Positions 9,096-17,999 of a stretch of DNA of 64,000 nt are shown piece by piece. Below the pieces are notes generated by a model that was given only the letters and a program-made list of their open reading frames with translations, made no database searches and was not told where the DNA came from. The stretch is from Pandoraea oxalativorans. GTDB lineage: Bacteria; Pseudomonadota; Gammaproteobacteria; Burkholderiales; Burkholderiaceae. The stretch covers positions 3,782,001 through 3,846,000 of the forward strand of contig NZ_CP011253.3 in the NCBI RefSeq assembly GCF_000972785.3, given 5' to 3'. Position 1 is the stretch's first letter. Every line of letters begins with the position of its first letter. The position numbers and the translations under genes are program-made.

Positions 9096-9506
9096 TCAGG
9101 CAGCAGGCACAACAGCCGTCACTTCGATCTCGACCTTAGCTTCGTCCTCAACAAGATCGGCAACTTCCACAGCGGTCATCGCGGGGAAATGTCGCCCGAT
9201 GACGGCGCGATAGTGTTCGCCGATGGCGGGATAGTTGGCGACGTATTCGCGTTTGTTCTTGACGTACCAGGTCATGCGAACGATGTGTTCGGGCTTAGCG
9301 TTACCTTGCGCGAGGATCGCGACGATGTTCTCGAGCGTTTGACGCACCTGAAGTGCGAAATCATCCGTCTCGAAGCGTTGCTGCCCATTCCAGCCGATCT
9401 GACCGCCGACGAAGACGATGCGGCTGCCTGCCGTCATTTCGAAGGCCATGCCGTTGGCGTAGCCGCGCGGTTTTGCCCATTCGGGCGGTTGGAGAACTTG
9501 CAGCAT
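9096..9506 (-). CDS. RidA/YjgF-family enamine/imine deaminase-like protein
   Basis: The 136-residue protein has the RidA fold: the FVGGQIGWN segment near 31-39, the LENIVAILAQGNAKPEHIVRMTWYVKN helix-strand block, and the C-terminal MTAVEVADLVEDEAKVEIEVTAV. RidA proteins hydrolyse reactive enamine or imine intermediates to ketones and ammonia. Its start shares one nucleotide with the stop of the thioesterase gene (TGATG), so translation is probably coupled. As last gene of the aminobenzoyl-CoA operon it is well placed to release ammonia from the amino-cyclohexene intermediate; that role is inferred. The usual RidA Arg (near residue 105 in E. coli) was not confirmed, so it may belong to a Rid subfamily other than archetypal RidA. 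Confidence 0.88.
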   Translation of the reverse strand: MLQVLQPPEWAKPRGYANGMAFEMTAGSRIVFVGGQIGWNGQQRFETDDFALQVRQTLENIVAILAQGNAKPEHIVRMTWYVKNKREYVANYPAIGEHYRAVIGRHFPAMTAVEVADLVEDEAKVEIEVTAVVPAA

Positions 9507-9979
9507 CAGGACACTCCTTCAATCACAGAATCGGGTGAAGCAAAGCGGACAATCGCGTCGCGTTGGGCTGGGGGTACGGGGATCGGGGCGGGTTTGCCGC
9601 CCTCGCCTTTTGCGACCCAGACCAGCACGAGCGTGGCTTGCAGGCGGGTTTCGTCGTTAGCGCCGGCGAAGCGGATACGCAGCGTCATGGACGAGCGACC
9701 GAGACGGGTCACTTCCAGCGAGCGTTGCAGTGTGTCGCCTAAAAAACTGGGCGCGCTGAAACGGCATTCGATGTTTGCTGTGGGCACGCCCATGCCATTG
9801 CGCAGGTGCATGTCGCCGAAGGAGAGGCCGAGGCCTTCGGCGCACCAGTCTTCGACGAGATCGTTGATCATTTCGAAGTAGCGCGGATAAAACACGATGC
9901 CTGCCGGGTCGCAGTGTTTGAAGCGCACCAGAAGCGGTTTCACGAAAGCGTGTTCCGCGACGTCGGTCTTCGTTGTCAT
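9506..9979 (-). CDS. 4-hydroxybenzoyl-CoA thioesterase-like hotdog protein
   Basis: The 157-residue protein has a single hotdog fold. The catalytic Asp motif is in FKHCDPAGIVFYPRYFEM (about 19-36), as in Pseudomonas 4-hydroxybenzoyl-CoA thioesterase. ATG 9979 follows GGGAGGACGGA; the longer frame upstream lacks a ribosome site. It lies between the aryl-CoA ligase and RidA in the operon. It may hydrolyse dead-end CoA thioesters and so keep the CoA pool free, or act on a ring-opened product. The true substrate is not shown by sequence. Confidence 0.87.
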   Translation of the reverse strand: MTTKTDVAEHAFVKPLLVRFKHCDPAGIVFYPRYFEMINDLVEDWCAEGLGLSFGDMHLRNGMGVPTANIECRFSAPSFLGDTLQRSLEVTRLGRSSMTLRIRFAGANDETRLQATLVLVWVAKGEGGKPAPIPVPPAQRDAIVRFASPDSVIEGVS

Positions 9980-10059
9980 TCCGTCCTCCCTGCCAAAGTC
10001 AGTGGGTGCCCACTGGAGCACCCTGAGCTTTCTCGTTATCGTTTTGCTGTCATGCTGAA

Positions 10060-11703
10060 TTACTGTGTCATCTGACGCAGCTTGAAGCGTTGCAGCTTAC
10101 CGGTCTCCGTGCGTGGCAGCGCGTCGACGAACTCAATCGCGCGCGGGTACTTATACGGCGCGATGTTAGCCTTCACATACTCCTGAAGCGTCTTCACCAT
10201 CGCGTTGTCGCGGGCCTGCCCCGACTTGAGGACCACGTAGGCCTTCACAATCTGACCGCGCATTTCGTCTTCGGCACCGACCACCCCGCACTCCGCGACC
10301 GCCGGGTGTTGCAGCAGCGCCGATTCCACTTCCGGACCCGCGATGTTGTAGCCCGCCGAGACGATCATGTCGTCCGAGCGCGCCTGATAGTAGTAATTGC
10401 CCGCTTCGTCGCACATGAACGTGTCGCCCGGCAGATTCCAGCCGTTCTTCACGTAATTCGTCTGACGCGAGTCGGCGAGATAACGACACCCCGTCGGCCC
10501 CTTCACTGCGAGCTTGCCCACCTGTCCCGGGGGCAGCGGTTGCATGTTCTCGTCCACGATCATCGCGATATAACCGGGCACCGGCTTGCCGATCGCGCCC
10601 GGCACCACGTCGCCATTGGCCGCCGAGATAAAGATGTGAATCATCTCCGTGCCGCCGATGCCGTCGATCATCTCGATGCCCGACGCCTGCTTCCAGAGCT
10701 GACGCGTCGCATCCGGCAACGCCTCACCCGCCGACACCGTCTTCTTCAGACTCGAAAGTTCGTACTTACCTACCAGCCCCGCCATCTGACGATAAAACGT
10801 CGGGGCCGTAAAACAGATCGTCGCGCGGTAGTCGGCAATCGCTTGCAGCAGGCTGTCCGGCGTGAGCTTCTCCAGCAACACCGTTGCTGCACCCACGCGC
10901 AACGGGAACGTCAACAAGCCGCCCGTACCGAAAGTGAACGCTAACGGAGGAGTGCCGCAGAAGATATCGTCCGGCCCCGGCTTGAGCACGTGACGCGGAA
11001 ACAGATCGCACATCGCGAGCACGTCGCGATGAAAATGCATCGTGCCCTTCGGCTGCCCCGTCGTGCCGCTCGTGAAGGCGATCAGACAGACGTCGTCCAC
11101 AGCCGTGTCGCAGGCGTCGAAGCTCGCTGGCTGACGGGCCATACGGGCCTCCAGTGAGTCCTCACCAACGTCGTGGAAATACACCACCTTCGACAGCACC
11201 GGACAATAGTACTCATGCCCTGCCTGACGATTGAATTCCAGCTCTTCCTTCAGCCTGCCATCGCACAACGCCGCCGTCACCTCAGCCTTGTCGACGATCT
11301 GCTTGAGTTCCTTCGCGCGCAGCAGCGGCATCGTCGGCACACCGACCAGCCCGGCCTTGATCACCGCAAGCCATGCGGCCGCCATGAATAGATTGTTCGG
11401 GCCGCGCAGCAACACGCGATTGCCCGGCACCAGCGCCATATCGTTGCGCAACACATGAGCGATGCGGTCCACCATCTCGCGCAAGCTGAGATACGTCGTA
11501 ACCGTCGGCTGACCGTTCTCCACCGAGTAAATCGCGGGCGCGTCGCCGCGGCCCTGCGCAATCGTGCGGTCCAGCAATTCGGCAGCGCAGTTCAAGCGCG
11601 CCGGATACGCCACGTCCGGATTGTCCAGCAGAAACTCGGGCCACTGATCCACGGGCGGCAGATTGTCGCGCGCGAAAGTGTCGAGATGTCCAGATCGTTC
11701 CAT
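10060..11703 (-). CDS. Aryl-CoA ligase, probably 2-aminobenzoate-CoA ligase
   Basis: The 547-residue ATP-dependent acyl-CoA synthetase belongs to the benzoate-CoA ligase group. The P-loop motif is FTSGTTGQPKGTMHFHRD near 217-234, the aryl-acid pocket segment is PPLAFTFGTGGLLTFPLRVGA, and the catalytic C-terminal lysine lies in PRTETGKLQRFKLRQ. ATG 11703 follows AAGGAGAAGCAC. It would activate anthranilate (2-aminobenzoate) to its CoA thioester in the cytosol, the entry step for the bifunctional monooxygenase/reductase coded first in the operon. Benzoate or another substituted benzoate is the alternative. A 202-nt gap separates it from the acyl-CoA dehydrogenase gene, enough for a second promoter. 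Confidence 0.88.
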   Translation of the reverse strand: MERSGHLDTFARDNLPPVDQWPEFLLDNPDVAYPARLNCAAELLDRTIAQGRGDAPAIYSVENGQPTVTTYLSLREMVDRIAHVLRNDMALVPGNRVLLRGPNNLFMAAAWLAVIKAGLVGVPTMPLLRAKELKQIVDKAEVTAALCDGRLKEELEFNRQAGHEYYCPVLSKVVYFHDVGEDSLEARMARQPASFDACDTAVDDVCLIAFTSGTTGQPKGTMHFHRDVLAMCDLFPRHVLKPGPDDIFCGTPPLAFTFGTGGLLTFPLRVGAATVLLEKLTPDSLLQAIADYRATICFTAPTFYRQMAGLVGKYELSSLKKTVSAGEALPDATRQLWKQASGIEMIDGIGGTEMIHIFISAANGDVVPGAIGKPVPGYIAMIVDENMQPLPPGQVGKLAVKGPTGCRYLADSRQTNYVKNGWNLPGDTFMCDEAGNYYYQARSDDMIVSAGYNIAGPEVESALLQHPAVAECGVVGAEDEMRGQIVKAYVVLKSGQARDNAMVKTLQEYVKANIAPYKYPRAIEFVDALPRTETGKLQRFKLRQMTQ

Positions 11704-11905
11704 GTGCTTCTCCTTGCCCCCGGTAATCAAGCATGACGCCGACGCTTCGCGCCCGACGTAGTCCTAGTGCTTCCAAGTGTTATTGCAAGACGCCATGCCA
11801 TCCCTGTCTCCGTGGGTTGCCACTGCGCACATCCCAAGTCCTGCCGTGTTGCCGCCATAGACTTGTCAAAGCATGTCCCGCGCGTCGACTGCCGAATGCG
11901 GACGA

Positions 11906-13090
11906 TCAACCGTCCTTGAGCAGTTCGCGTGCGATGATCAGTTTCTGTACTTCCGTCGCCCCTTCGTAAATCCGCAACGACCGGATCTCGCGATACAGAC
12001 GCTCCACCACCGCGCCCGACACCACGCCCGCACCGCCGAACATCTGCAACGCGCGATCGATCACCCGCTGTGCCGATTCCGTCGAGAACATCTTCGCCAT
12101 CGCGGCCTCGCGCGTCGTGCGCTGCCCCAGAACGTCGCGCTGCCACGCGGCGCGGTACGTCAGCAAAGCCGCAGCATCCACCGACGTCGCCATGTCGCCC
12201 AGCGCCGCTTGCGTCAACTGGAAGTCCGCGAGCGTCTGACCGAACATCTCGCGCGACATCGCGCGCGCCAGCCCTTCATCCAGCGCGCGACGTGCAAAGC
12301 CCAGCGCGGCGGCGGCCACCGATGCGCGGAAAATATCCAGCGTCATCATCGCGACCTTGAAGCCCTGCCCTGCGTCGCCCAGACGCTGCGACGCCGACAC
12401 GCGGCAGTTCTCGAACTTCAGACGCGCCAGCGGATGCGGTGCGCTCACATCGATACGCTCGGCAATCGTCAGGCCCGGCGTATCGGCGTCCACCACGAAA
12501 GCGCTGATGCCGCGTGCGCCCGGCGCTTCTCCCGTGCGAACGAACACGCAGTAAAAGTCTGCGATGCCGCCGTTGGAGATCCACGTCTTCTCGCCGTTGA
12601 GCACATAGTGATCGCCGTCCGGGGTGGCCGAACACGCCATCGCAGCGACGTCCGAACCGGCGTTCGGCTCCGAGAGCGCGAAGGCCGCAATCGCCTCGCC
12701 CGACGCCACGCGCGGCAAATAACGCTGCTTGAGCGCGTCGCTACCCGCGAGCGTGATCGCGCCGCTGCCGAGCCCCTGCATCGCAAAGGCGAAATCGGCG
12801 AGACCGTCGTGACGCGCCAGCGTCTCGCGCAGCACACACAGCGCGCGCGAATCCAACTGATCCAGCGCGCCGCCGTGGCTCGCGGGCACGCAATACTTCA
12901 ACCATCCCGCGCGGCCCAACTGACGCACCAACGCGACACACGTGGCATCCGTATCCGCGTGATGGTCGACCTTCAGTTCGCGCGTGCACCAGTCGTCGAG
13001 TTCCGTCCCGAGACGGCGATGCGCGTCGTCGAAAAACGGCCAGGCCAGAAAGTCGGCATTACGCGCGTTGTGAGGCGTGATATCGCTCAT
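11906..13090 (-). CDS. Acyl-CoA dehydrogenase family protein
   Basis: The 394-residue FAD flavoprotein has the full acyl-CoA dehydrogenase layout. The N-terminal helical domain is followed by the FAD/substrate signature [20 protein letters not shown] near 134-153 and [20 protein letters not shown]. The C-terminal helical domain has [42 protein letters not shown], with Glu of YEGATE the probable catalytic base region. It oxidises an alicyclic or acyl-CoA intermediate and passes electrons to ETF. It starts 3 nt after the enoyl-CoA hydratase stop, so the two are translationally linked in the ring-degradation operon. Confidence 0.93.
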   Translation of the reverse strand: MSDITPHNARNADFLAWPFFDDAHRRLGTELDDWCTRELKVDHHADTDATCVALVRQLGRAGWLKYCVPASHGGALDQLDSRALCVLRETLARHDGLADFAFAMQGLGSGAITLAGSDALKQRYLPRVASGEAIAAFALSEPNAGSDVAAMACSATPDGDHYVLNGEKTWISNGGIADFYCVFVRTGEAPGARGISAFVVDADTPGLTIAERIDVSAPHPLARLKFENCRVSASQRLGDAGQGFKVAMMTLDIFRASVAAAALGFARRALDEGLARAMSREMFGQTLADFQLTQAALGDMATSVDAAALLTYRAAWQRDVLGQRTTREAAMAKMFSTESAQRVIDRALQMFGGAGVVSGAVVERLYREIRSLRIYEGATEVQKLIIARELLKDG

Positions 13091-13093
13091 AGG

Positions 13094-13957
13094 TCAGTCG
13101 CCCTTGAACACCGGCTTTTGCTTCGCGACGAAGGCGTCGTAAGCGCGGCGAAAATCCTTCGTCTGCATGCAGATGGCCTGGGCTTCGGCTTCGGCCTCGA
13201 TGGCTTCGTCCACGCCCATGTTCCATTCCTGATGCAGCAACTTCTTCGTCACACCGTGCGCGAACGTCGGTCCGCAGGCGATCTGATCGGCCAGCGTCTG
13301 TGCCGCCGAGAGGACCGCGCCGCCATCGTGCAACGCGTTGAAGAAGCCCCACTGCTGCCCTTCTTCGGCCGTCATCACGCGGCCGGTGTAAAGCAGTTCG
13401 GACGCCCGCCCCTGCCCGATCATGCGCGGCAGCAGCGTGCAGGCGCCCATGTCGGCACCGGCCAGCCCAACACGCACGAACAGAAATGCCGTCTTCGTCT
13501 GCGGCGTGCCCAGACGCATGTCCGAAGCCAGCGCCACCATCGCGCCTGCACCGGCGCAAATGCCGTCAATCGCGCTGATGATCGGCTGCGGACAGGCACG
13601 CATCGCCTTGACGAGATCGCCCGTCATGCGCGTGAAATCGAGCAGCTCCGGCATGCTCATCTGCGTGAGCGGCCCGATGATCTCGTGGACGTCGCCGCCC
13701 GAGCAGAAATTGCCGCCTGCGCCCGTCACGACCACCGTCTTGATATCGGTTGCATAGACCAGCCCGCGAAACAGATCGCGCAGCTCGGCGTACGAGTCGA
13801 ACGTCAGCGGATTCTTTTTGTCGGGACGGTTCAGCGTGATCGTGCCGATGCTCGGACGCCCTTGCGCGTCGTTCGACACCGACCACAGAAAGTGCCTGGC
13901 TTCATAGTTCGCGAACGGGCGCTTGTGATGCGCCATCGTCAGTTTCACGTCACTCAT
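13094..13957 (-). CDS. Enoyl-CoA hydratase/isomerase family protein
   Basis: The 287-residue crotonase-fold protein has the oxyanion-hole segments [20 protein letters not shown] near 38-57 and [17 protein letters not shown] near 80-96. The [21 protein letters not shown] block is near 130-150. RBS AAAGGAGAT precedes ATG 13957. In the pathway it would hydrate or hydrolytically open a ring-derived enoyl-CoA; some members in such clusters cleave the alicyclic ring. It has an N-terminal extension relative to the 260-residue housekeeping hydratases, as is usual in aromatic-CoA clusters. Confidence 0.92.
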   Translation of the reverse strand: MSDVKLTMAHHKRPFANYEARHFLWSVSNDAQGRPSIGTITLNRPDKKNPLTFDSYAELRDLFRGLVYATDIKTVVVTGAGGNFCSGGDVHEIIGPLTQMSMPELLDFTRMTGDLVKAMRACPQPIISAIDGICAGAGAMVALASDMRLGTPQTKTAFLFVRVGLAGADMGACTLLPRMIGQGRASELLYTGRVMTAEEGQQWGFFNALHDGGAVLSAAQTLADQIACGPTFAHGVTKKLLHQEWNMGVDEAIEAEAEAQAICMQTKDFRRAYDAFVAKQKPVFKGD

Positions 13958-14100
13958 TGGCCGATCTCCTTTGCCATCGTCGAGCCGCGCCGGGGCGGCG
14001 TTCCCCGCCCATGAAGCCCGACGATCCTGCTAGTTGGAATGACGCTGCGCGGCAACCTGCCGACGCAACGCCCTGAGTCTCTTCCCCACACCCACAACAC

Positions 14101-14922
14101 CTAGCCGACAGTCACTTCCCCGCCAGCCACCGCAATCGACTGCCCCGTCACCGCGCCCGCACCCGGCTGACACAGCCACAGCACCGTATCGGCGACCTCC
14201 TGCGGCTGCACGAGGCGTCCCTGCGGATTGCGCTTCGACAGCTCGGCGCGCGCTTCGTCCTCGCTGCGCCCCGTCTTGGCGACGATGTTCGCGACCGCGT
14301 CGCGCACGATGTCCGTTTCCGTATAGCCCGGGCAGACGGCGTTCACCGTCACGCCCTTCTTCGCGACTTCCAGCGCCAGCGCGCGCGTCAGACCGACCAC
14401 GCCGTGCTTGGCCGCGCAATACGCGGTGACGTACGGATAGCCGATCAGACCTGCCGTGCTGGCAACGTTGACGATACGTCCCCAGCCAGCGCTCAGCATG
14501 GCGGGCAGCGCGGCTGAAACGCAGTGATACGTGCCCGTCAGGTTGACGTCGATCATCTGCTGCCAGAGCGCGGCGTCCGTCTTGCCGAAGGGGGCGCTCA
14601 CGGCCTGACCCGCGTTGTTGACGAGCACCTGCACCGGACCGAAACGCTCTGCTGCACGGGCGAAAGCGGCCTCGACGGCGGCGGCGTCCGAAATATCCGC
14701 CGCGACCCAGGCCACCTCACCGAACGCGGTCAGCGCCTGCACGCCTTGCGCAAGTTTCGCTTCACTGCGACCAAGCAGCGTCACGCGCGCGCCCTGGGCG
14801 AGCAGCGAACGGGCCACCGCTTCGCCGATGCCGCGCGCGCCGCCCGTCACGAGGGCATGCACACCAGTGAGCGACGTCGGTGTCGTACCGATGGCGTGGG
14901 CGGAGGTTGTCGTCGACGTCAT
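14101..14922 (-). CDS. SDR-family 3-hydroxyacyl-CoA dehydrogenase-like protein
   Basis: The 273-residue short-chain dehydrogenase has the cofactor motif TGGARGIGEAVA near 26-37, NNAGQAV near 101-107, the catalytic Ser in VNVASTAG and Tyr/Lys in YCAAKHG near 165-171. It likely oxidises a hydroxyacyl-CoA or hydroxy-cyclohexane-carboxyl-CoA with NAD(P). It lies 9 nt after the end of the bifunctional monooxygenase/reductase gene and 143 nt before the hydratase gene. The N-terminal 17 residues are low-complexity Thr/Ser/Ala and probably disordered; the ATG has AAGGACAG upstream. Confidence 0.9.
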   Translation of the reverse strand: MTSTTTSAHAIGTTPTSLTGVHALVTGGARGIGEAVARSLLAQGARVTLLGRSEAKLAQGVQALTAFGEVAWVAADISDAAAVEAAFARAAERFGPVQVLVNNAGQAVSAPFGKTDAALWQQMIDVNLTGTYHCVSAALPAMLSAGWGRIVNVASTAGLIGYPYVTAYCAAKHGVVGLTRALALEVAKKGVTVNAVCPGYTETDIVRDAVANIVAKTGRSEDEARAELSKRNPQGRLVQPQEVADTVLWLCQPGAGAVTGQSIAVAGGEVTVG

Positions 14923-14931
14923 GAGCTGTCC

Positions 14932-17274
14932 TTATTTACCGATCTGTTGAGCGTACGCGGCAGCACGCTCCAGATTGGTCTCGTACTGACGTTTGCCCGC
15001 ATAGTACTGCGACGGCCACGGCAGATCCTTGTAGCCGATCTTCGCGGCTTCGTGCAGCGTCCAGAACGGATCGGCCAGATGCGGACGGGCGAGTGCGCAA
15101 AGATCGGCGCGCCCCGACGCGATGATGCTGTTCACGTGATCCGCCTCGAAGATGGCACCGACGGCAATCGTCGGCACGCCGGCTTCGTTGCGCACGCGGT
15201 CGGCAAACGGCGTCTGGAACATGCGGCCGTAGACCGGCTTCTCTTCCTTGCTGACCTGCCCCGACGAACAATCGATGAGATCCGCCCCGGCCTCCTTGAA
15301 GGCGATGGCGATGGCGACCGCATCGTCCGGCGTGATCCCGCCTTCGACCCAATCGTGCGCCGAAATACGCACCGACATCGGCTTGGCGGCGGGCCACACG
15401 TCGCGCACCGCGTGGAACACTTCCAACGGATAGCGCAGGCGGTTTTCCAGCGAACCGCCGTACTCGTCCTGACGGTGGTTCGTCAGCGGAGAAATGAAGC
15501 TCGACAGCAGATAACCGTGCGCGCAGTGCAGTTCGAGCCAGTCGAAACCGGCTTCTGCGGCGCGGCGCGCAGCTTGCACGAAGTCGTCCTTGACGCGGTC
15601 CATGTCGGCGCGGGTCATTTCGCGCGGCGTCTGCGACACGCCCTCGATATACGGCATCGGCGAGGCCGAGATCAGCGACCAATTGCCATCGTTGAGTGGC
15701 AAATCGATGCCTTCCCAGGCCAGACGCGTCGAGCCCTTACGGCCTGCGTGCCCGATCTGCATGGCAATTTTGGCGTCGCTGCCCGAATGCACGAAATCGA
15801 CGATGCGCTTCCAGGCGTCGCGTTGTTCGTCGTTCCACAAACCGGGGCATCCCGGCGTGATGCGCGCGTCCGGCGACACGCAGGTCATTTCCGCGACGAT
15901 CATGCCCGCGCCGCCCAGCGCACGGCTGCCAAGGTGCACGAGGTGGAAGTCGCCGGGCACGCCATCGACCGCCGAATACATGGCCATCGGCGACATCACG
16001 ATGCGGTTCTTGAGCGTGAGTTCGCGTGCGCGGAACGGCGTGAACATCGGCGGAATCGCGTGCTGAGCGTCGGCGCGTTTCACGCCGGCGTGTTCGGCGA
16101 GCCAGTCTTCGTAGCCCTCGACATAACCGGCATCTCGCACGCGCAGGTTCTCGTGCGAGATCCGCTGCGAACGCGTGAGCAGCGAGTAAGCGAACTGTTC
16201 GGGGGCGAAGCGGGCGTAACGGTCGACGGTTTCGAACCACTCCGTCGAGTTGCGCGCCGCGTTCTGAATCTTGAGCACTTCGATGCTGCGAGCGGCTTCG
16301 TAGTCGTTGAGCACCTGCGGCAAGGCGTCGATGCCCTGCGTGCCGAGACCGTCCGCGAGGGCGATGGAGTCTTCGAGCGCAAGCTTGGTGCCCGAGCCGA
16401 TGGAGAAGTGCGCCGTGTGTGCGGCGTCGCCCATGAGCACGACAGGCACGCGCTTACCGTCGACGTCCGTCCAGTGCACCCAGCGTTCGCAGATCACGCG
16501 CGGGAATTGAATCCAGATGGCCGAGCCGCGCAGGTGCTTGGCGTTGCTCATCAGTTCGTGACCGCCCAGATACTTCGAGAAGAGGTTCTCGCAAAACTTC
16601 ACACCCTCTTCCTGACTCATCTGGTCGATGCCATGAGCGCGCCAGACCGATTCGGGCGTCTCGACGATGAACGTCGAGGTGTCGGCGTCGAACTGATAGG
16701 CGTGCGCCTGGAACCAGCCGTGTTCGGTCTTCTCGAAGGCGAACGTGAAGGCGTCGAAATGTTGATGCGTGCCAAGCCAGACAAAGCGGTTCTGACGCGT
16801 ATCGATGTCGGGGCGGTAGGTGTCGGCGTATCGCGTGCGGATGCGGCTGTTCAGGCCGTCGGAGGCGATCACCAGATCGGCGTTGTAACGGCGGGCGATC
16901 TCCTGATCGTCGCTCACGTCCGTCTCGAACACGAGTTCGACGCCGAGGGCTTCGCAGCGCGCTTGCAAAATGTTCAGCAGCTTCTTGCGGCCGATGCCGA
17001 CGAAGCCGTGACCGCCCGAGGTGATCGTGCGGCCTTCGAAGTGGATGTCGATGTCGTCCCAGTGGTTGAACGCGGCATTGATCTCTGCGGCGCTGACCGG
17101 GTCGGCTTCCTGGAGGTTGTCCATGGTGGCGTCGGAGAACACCACGCCCCAGCCGAAGGTGTCGTAAGGCCGGTTGCGCTCAACCACCACGACACGATGG
17201 GAAGGATCGCGCAGCTTCATCAACAGCCCAAAATACAGACCTGCGGGACCGCCACCGATACAGACGATATTCAT
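14932..17274 (-). CDS. Bifunctional 2-aminobenzoyl-CoA monooxygenase/reductase
   Basis: A 780-residue fusion of two flavoproteins. Residues 1-about 395 are a class A FAD monooxygenase: [10 protein letters not shown] at 7-16, DGLNSRIR in the middle and [20 protein letters not shown] near 282-301. Residues about 405-780 are an Old Yellow Enzyme (FMN) reductase: [21 protein letters not shown] and the [19 protein letters not shown] motif near 580-600. This fusion is the hallmark of the Azoarcus evansii 2-aminobenzoyl-CoA enzyme, which hydroxylates and then reduces the ring to an amino-oxo-cyclohexene-carboxyl-CoA. A strong GGAGG precedes the ATG. It is the first gene of the operon; salicyloyl-CoA hydroxylases lack the second domain, so that alternative is weaker. 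Confidence 0.93.
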   Translation of the reverse strand: MNIVCIGGGPAGLYFGLLMKLRDPSHRVVVVERNRPYDTFGWGVVFSDATMDNLQEADPVSAAEINAAFNHWDDIDIHFEGRTITSGGHGFVGIGRKKLLNILQARCEALGVELVFETDVSDDQEIARRYNADLVIASDGLNSRIRTRYADTYRPDIDTRQNRFVWLGTHQHFDAFTFAFEKTEHGWFQAHAYQFDADTSTFIVETPESVWRAHGIDQMSQEEGVKFCENLFSKYLGGHELMSNAKHLRGSAIWIQFPRVICERWVHWTDVDGKRVPVVLMGDAAHTAHFSIGSGTKLALEDSIALADGLGTQGIDALPQVLNDYEAARSIEVLKIQNAARNSTEWFETVDRYARFAPEQFAYSLLTRSQRISHENLRVRDAGYVEGYEDWLAEHAGVKRADAQHAIPPMFTPFRARELTLKNRIVMSPMAMYSAVDGVPGDFHLVHLGSRALGGAGMIVAEMTCVSPDARITPGCPGLWNDEQRDAWKRIVDFVHSGSDAKIAMQIGHAGRKGSTRLAWEGIDLPLNDGNWSLISASPMPYIEGVSQTPREMTRADMDRVKDDFVQAARRAAEAGFDWLELHCAHGYLLSSFISPLTNHRQDEYGGSLENRLRYPLEVFHAVRDVWPAAKPMSVRISAHDWVEGGITPDDAVAIAIAFKEAGADLIDCSSGQVSKEEKPVYGRMFQTPFADRVRNEAGVPTIAVGAIFEADHVNSIIASGRADLCALARPHLADPFWTLHEAAKIGYKDLPWPSQYYAGKRQYETNLERAAAYAQQIGK

Positions 17275-17644
17275 CTCCAGCCTCCGGATTCACAGATCGC
17301 GTCGCGCTAGCCGAGCGGCCGACCTTTGTTAAATCGTAAATAGTTTATGCCTAAAATACTAGCGAAAAAAATTGATGGCGGCAAGATCGCCGAGGGGATG
17401 AAAGCCGGGGGAAGGGAAAGTCCTTAGACGACGCTCGGCGCGGCACGGATTCGAGCGATTTATCAGACAAGTACCAAGGCAATCTACGGTCGTTACCCGA
17501 TGGGTTTGAACGAGGGGCCGCGTCATCATCGACGCATGGTTTTGCCCGGTGCAAAGCCAGTGTTTTCGGCCTCCGCCAGCACACTCCCCGTTCAAACCGA
17601 ACTGACGGCTCGCGCGAGCCGGTCAACGATCCAAGAGGTATTTG
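17275..17644. other. Divergent promoter region of the aminobenzoyl-CoA operon
   Basis: About 370 nt between the operon (minus) and the DUF5076-like gene (plus). The first 100 nt are AT-rich against the GC-rich background, as expected for a promoter, and contain the palindrome TAAATAGTTTA at 17337-17347. No gene is seen. Confidence 0.5.
17337..17347. promoter_or_regulatory. AT-rich palindrome, candidate operator
   Basis: TAAATAGTTTA is a perfect 11-bp palindrome with a TAG centre, 63 nt upstream of the operon start codon. MarR- or TetR-type repressors that sense aryl-CoA often bind such sites, but no such regulator gene is next to the operon. Confidence 0.3.
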
Positions 17645-17959
17645 ATGCACGCATGTCCCATCCCCGACGCCGTATTGGCCGACGATGACGCAGTCGAAAT
17701 GCTGCGCGTCTGGACCGCAGAAAAAACGATGTACTGCTCGATGAAGGTCGGGATGTATCAGGAGACCCGGAAGGTCTCCGAGGAGGCGGTCTGGGGCGTC
17801 ATCCTCGCGGACGTGGCGCGTCAGGTGTCGGACGCCCTCCGACAGGCGTACCCCGACACCGAAACCGACTCGCTCGCCATGGTGCGGGATCACTTCCTCA
17901 ACGAGTTGCGCGCCCCGTCGCTCCTTTCGACCGAGGACGCGCCACCTCAATGTCACTAA
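17645..17959 (+). CDS. Small hypothetical protein, DUF5076-like
   Basis: A 104-residue soluble protein with no signal peptide. ATG 17645 is preceded by AAGAGG. Segments MLRVWTAEKTMYCSMKVGMY and AVWGVILADVARQVSDALRQ resemble the DUF5076 family, small proteins of unknown function in Proteobacteria; I recall the family pattern but cannot confirm the match. Helical C-terminal half. It stands alone between two minus-strand units and has no informative partner. Confidence 0.65.
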   Translation: MHACPIPDAVLADDDAVEMLRVWTAEKTMYCSMKVGMYQETRKVSEEAVWGVILADVARQVSDALRQAYPDTETDSLAMVRDHFLNELRAPSLLSTEDAPPQCH

Positions 17960-17999
17960 TTTCGCGACTCGACAGCCTGACGACGTAGCGATGTAACCC

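Noticed and set aside
8745..9881. 378-codon plus-strand frame over the RidA and thioesterase genes
   Set aside because: Starts in the allA terminator and runs antisense through two recognised genes.
11873..14014. 713-codon plus-strand frame opposite the dehydrogenase and hydratase genes
   Set aside because: Arg/His-rich shadow spanning two well-identified genes.
14524..17310. 928-codon open frame on the plus strand opposite the monooxygenase/reductase gene
   Set aside because: His/Arg-rich translation with no family likeness; it is the antisense shadow of a GC-rich gene.
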